A DNA stretch of 12,610 nucleotides from Dehalococcoidia bacterium (GTDB lineage: Bacteria > Chloroflexota > Dehalococcoidia > SM23-28-2 > RBG-16-64-32). The stretch is from NCBI GenBank assembly GCA_030690405.1, contig JAUYGU010000061.1:1-12610 (forward strand), given 5' to 3'. This document shows, in pieces, positions 12,478-12,610 of the stretch. Below the pieces are notes generated by a model. That model had not been told where the DNA came from and ran no database searches. It saw nothing but the letters and a program-made list of their open reading frames with translations. The stretch's first letter is position 1. Each line of letters starts with the position of its first letter. A program made the position numbers and the translations under genes.

Positions 12478-12610
12478 TGTCAAGCGAAAAGCCACCCACT
12501 GTGATGATCGAAAAGACACCCACCCCGTGCGATGATGGAAAATGCCACCACTAGAGCCTGGTCTAGGAGCGGGCTGTCTCCTTCCTGCGCAGGCTCTCCT
12601 TGAAGCGGTA
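12478..12610 (-). mobile_element. IS21-family insertion sequence, one end (rest outside the window)
   Basis: The end appears to begin at TGTCAAGCG (12478). Three related units follow: GCGAAAAGCCACCCACT (12484-12500), GATGATCGAAAAGACACCCA (from 12503) and GATGATGGAAAATGCCACCA (from 12531). Multiple internal copies of a 20-bp terminal motif are characteristic of IS21-family ends, where the IstA transposase binds. The istB stop follows 10 bp later, as expected for the istB-proximal end. Confidence 0.75.
12563..12610 (-). CDS. istB: IS21-family helper ATPase IstB, last 15 codons
   Basis: The minus strand reads YRFKESLRRKETARS and stops at TAG (12565-12563). This matches the C-terminal tail typical of IstB (SYRFK/L-x-SL-x-R/K-x-K), the AAA+ ATPase that helps the IstA transposase. 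The short length alone would be weak, but its position directly before the IS21 terminal repeats supports it. The rest of the gene and istA lie beyond the right edge. Confidence 0.7.
   Translation of the reverse strand, partial: YRFKESLRRKETARS

Noticed and set aside
12253..12519. Minus-strand open frames of 88 and 61 codons (12253-12519 and 12153-12338), one Cys-rich.
   Set aside because: The longer begins inside the IS21 terminal repeats and neither has a recognisable motif. A Cys-rich SWIM-like reading was considered but spacing does not fit.
1..12610. CRISPR arrays, rRNA genes and riboswitches.
   Set aside because: No regularly spaced long repeats, rRNA-like stretches or known riboswitch cores were seen on either strand.

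Overview
The window comes from a high-GC bacterium. Several genes start with GTG, at least one possibly with TTG, and Shine-Dalgarno sequences are strong. The multihaem cytochromes point to anaerobic or respiratory electron transfer. Chloroflexota is a reasonable guess, but nothing here fixes the phylum. Almost every credible gene is on the minus strand, so the map reads right to left.

Region 1 (about 3349 down to 1) is a four-gene respiratory operon: seven-haem cytochrome c, membrane cytochrome b, nine-haem cytochrome c, and a second cytochrome b cut by the window edge. The two b subunits are clear paralogues, so the operon is a duplicated [multihaem c + b] module. Region 2 (3723-5480) has a stand-alone 5'-3' exonuclease of the DNA polymerase I N-terminal type and a GNAT acetyltransferase.

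Region 3 (4672-9713) is built on tRNA-Lys(UUU). One intact tRNA gene with its own promoter lies at 9638-9713. A 54-bp, 53/54-identical copy of its 3' end lies at 5513-5566. A third, decayed copy at 4672-4742 has a 25-nt insertion in the T-loop. The 4.1 kb between the two good copies is read as an integrated island. It has integrase-arm-like repeats inside both ends and four minus-strand genes: a winged-helix + uracil-DNA-glycosylase fusion, a frameshifted radical SAM protein, a methyltransferase-like protein, and a spore-photoproduct-lyase-like radical SAM protein. This looks like a decaying DNA-repair or base-modification cassette and is the most interesting part of the window.

Region 4 (9779-12610) is a second mobile layer. 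It holds an intact tyrosine recombinase and an excisionase-like gene in one operon, with phased repeats and a palindrome upstream. Beyond these are two degenerate Phd/YefM antitoxin genes in tandem, about 350 bp with no supported gene, and the end of an IS21-family element with the last codons of istB. The region as a whole reads as a tRNA-Lys integration hotspot holding layers of mobile DNA beside a respiratory operon.
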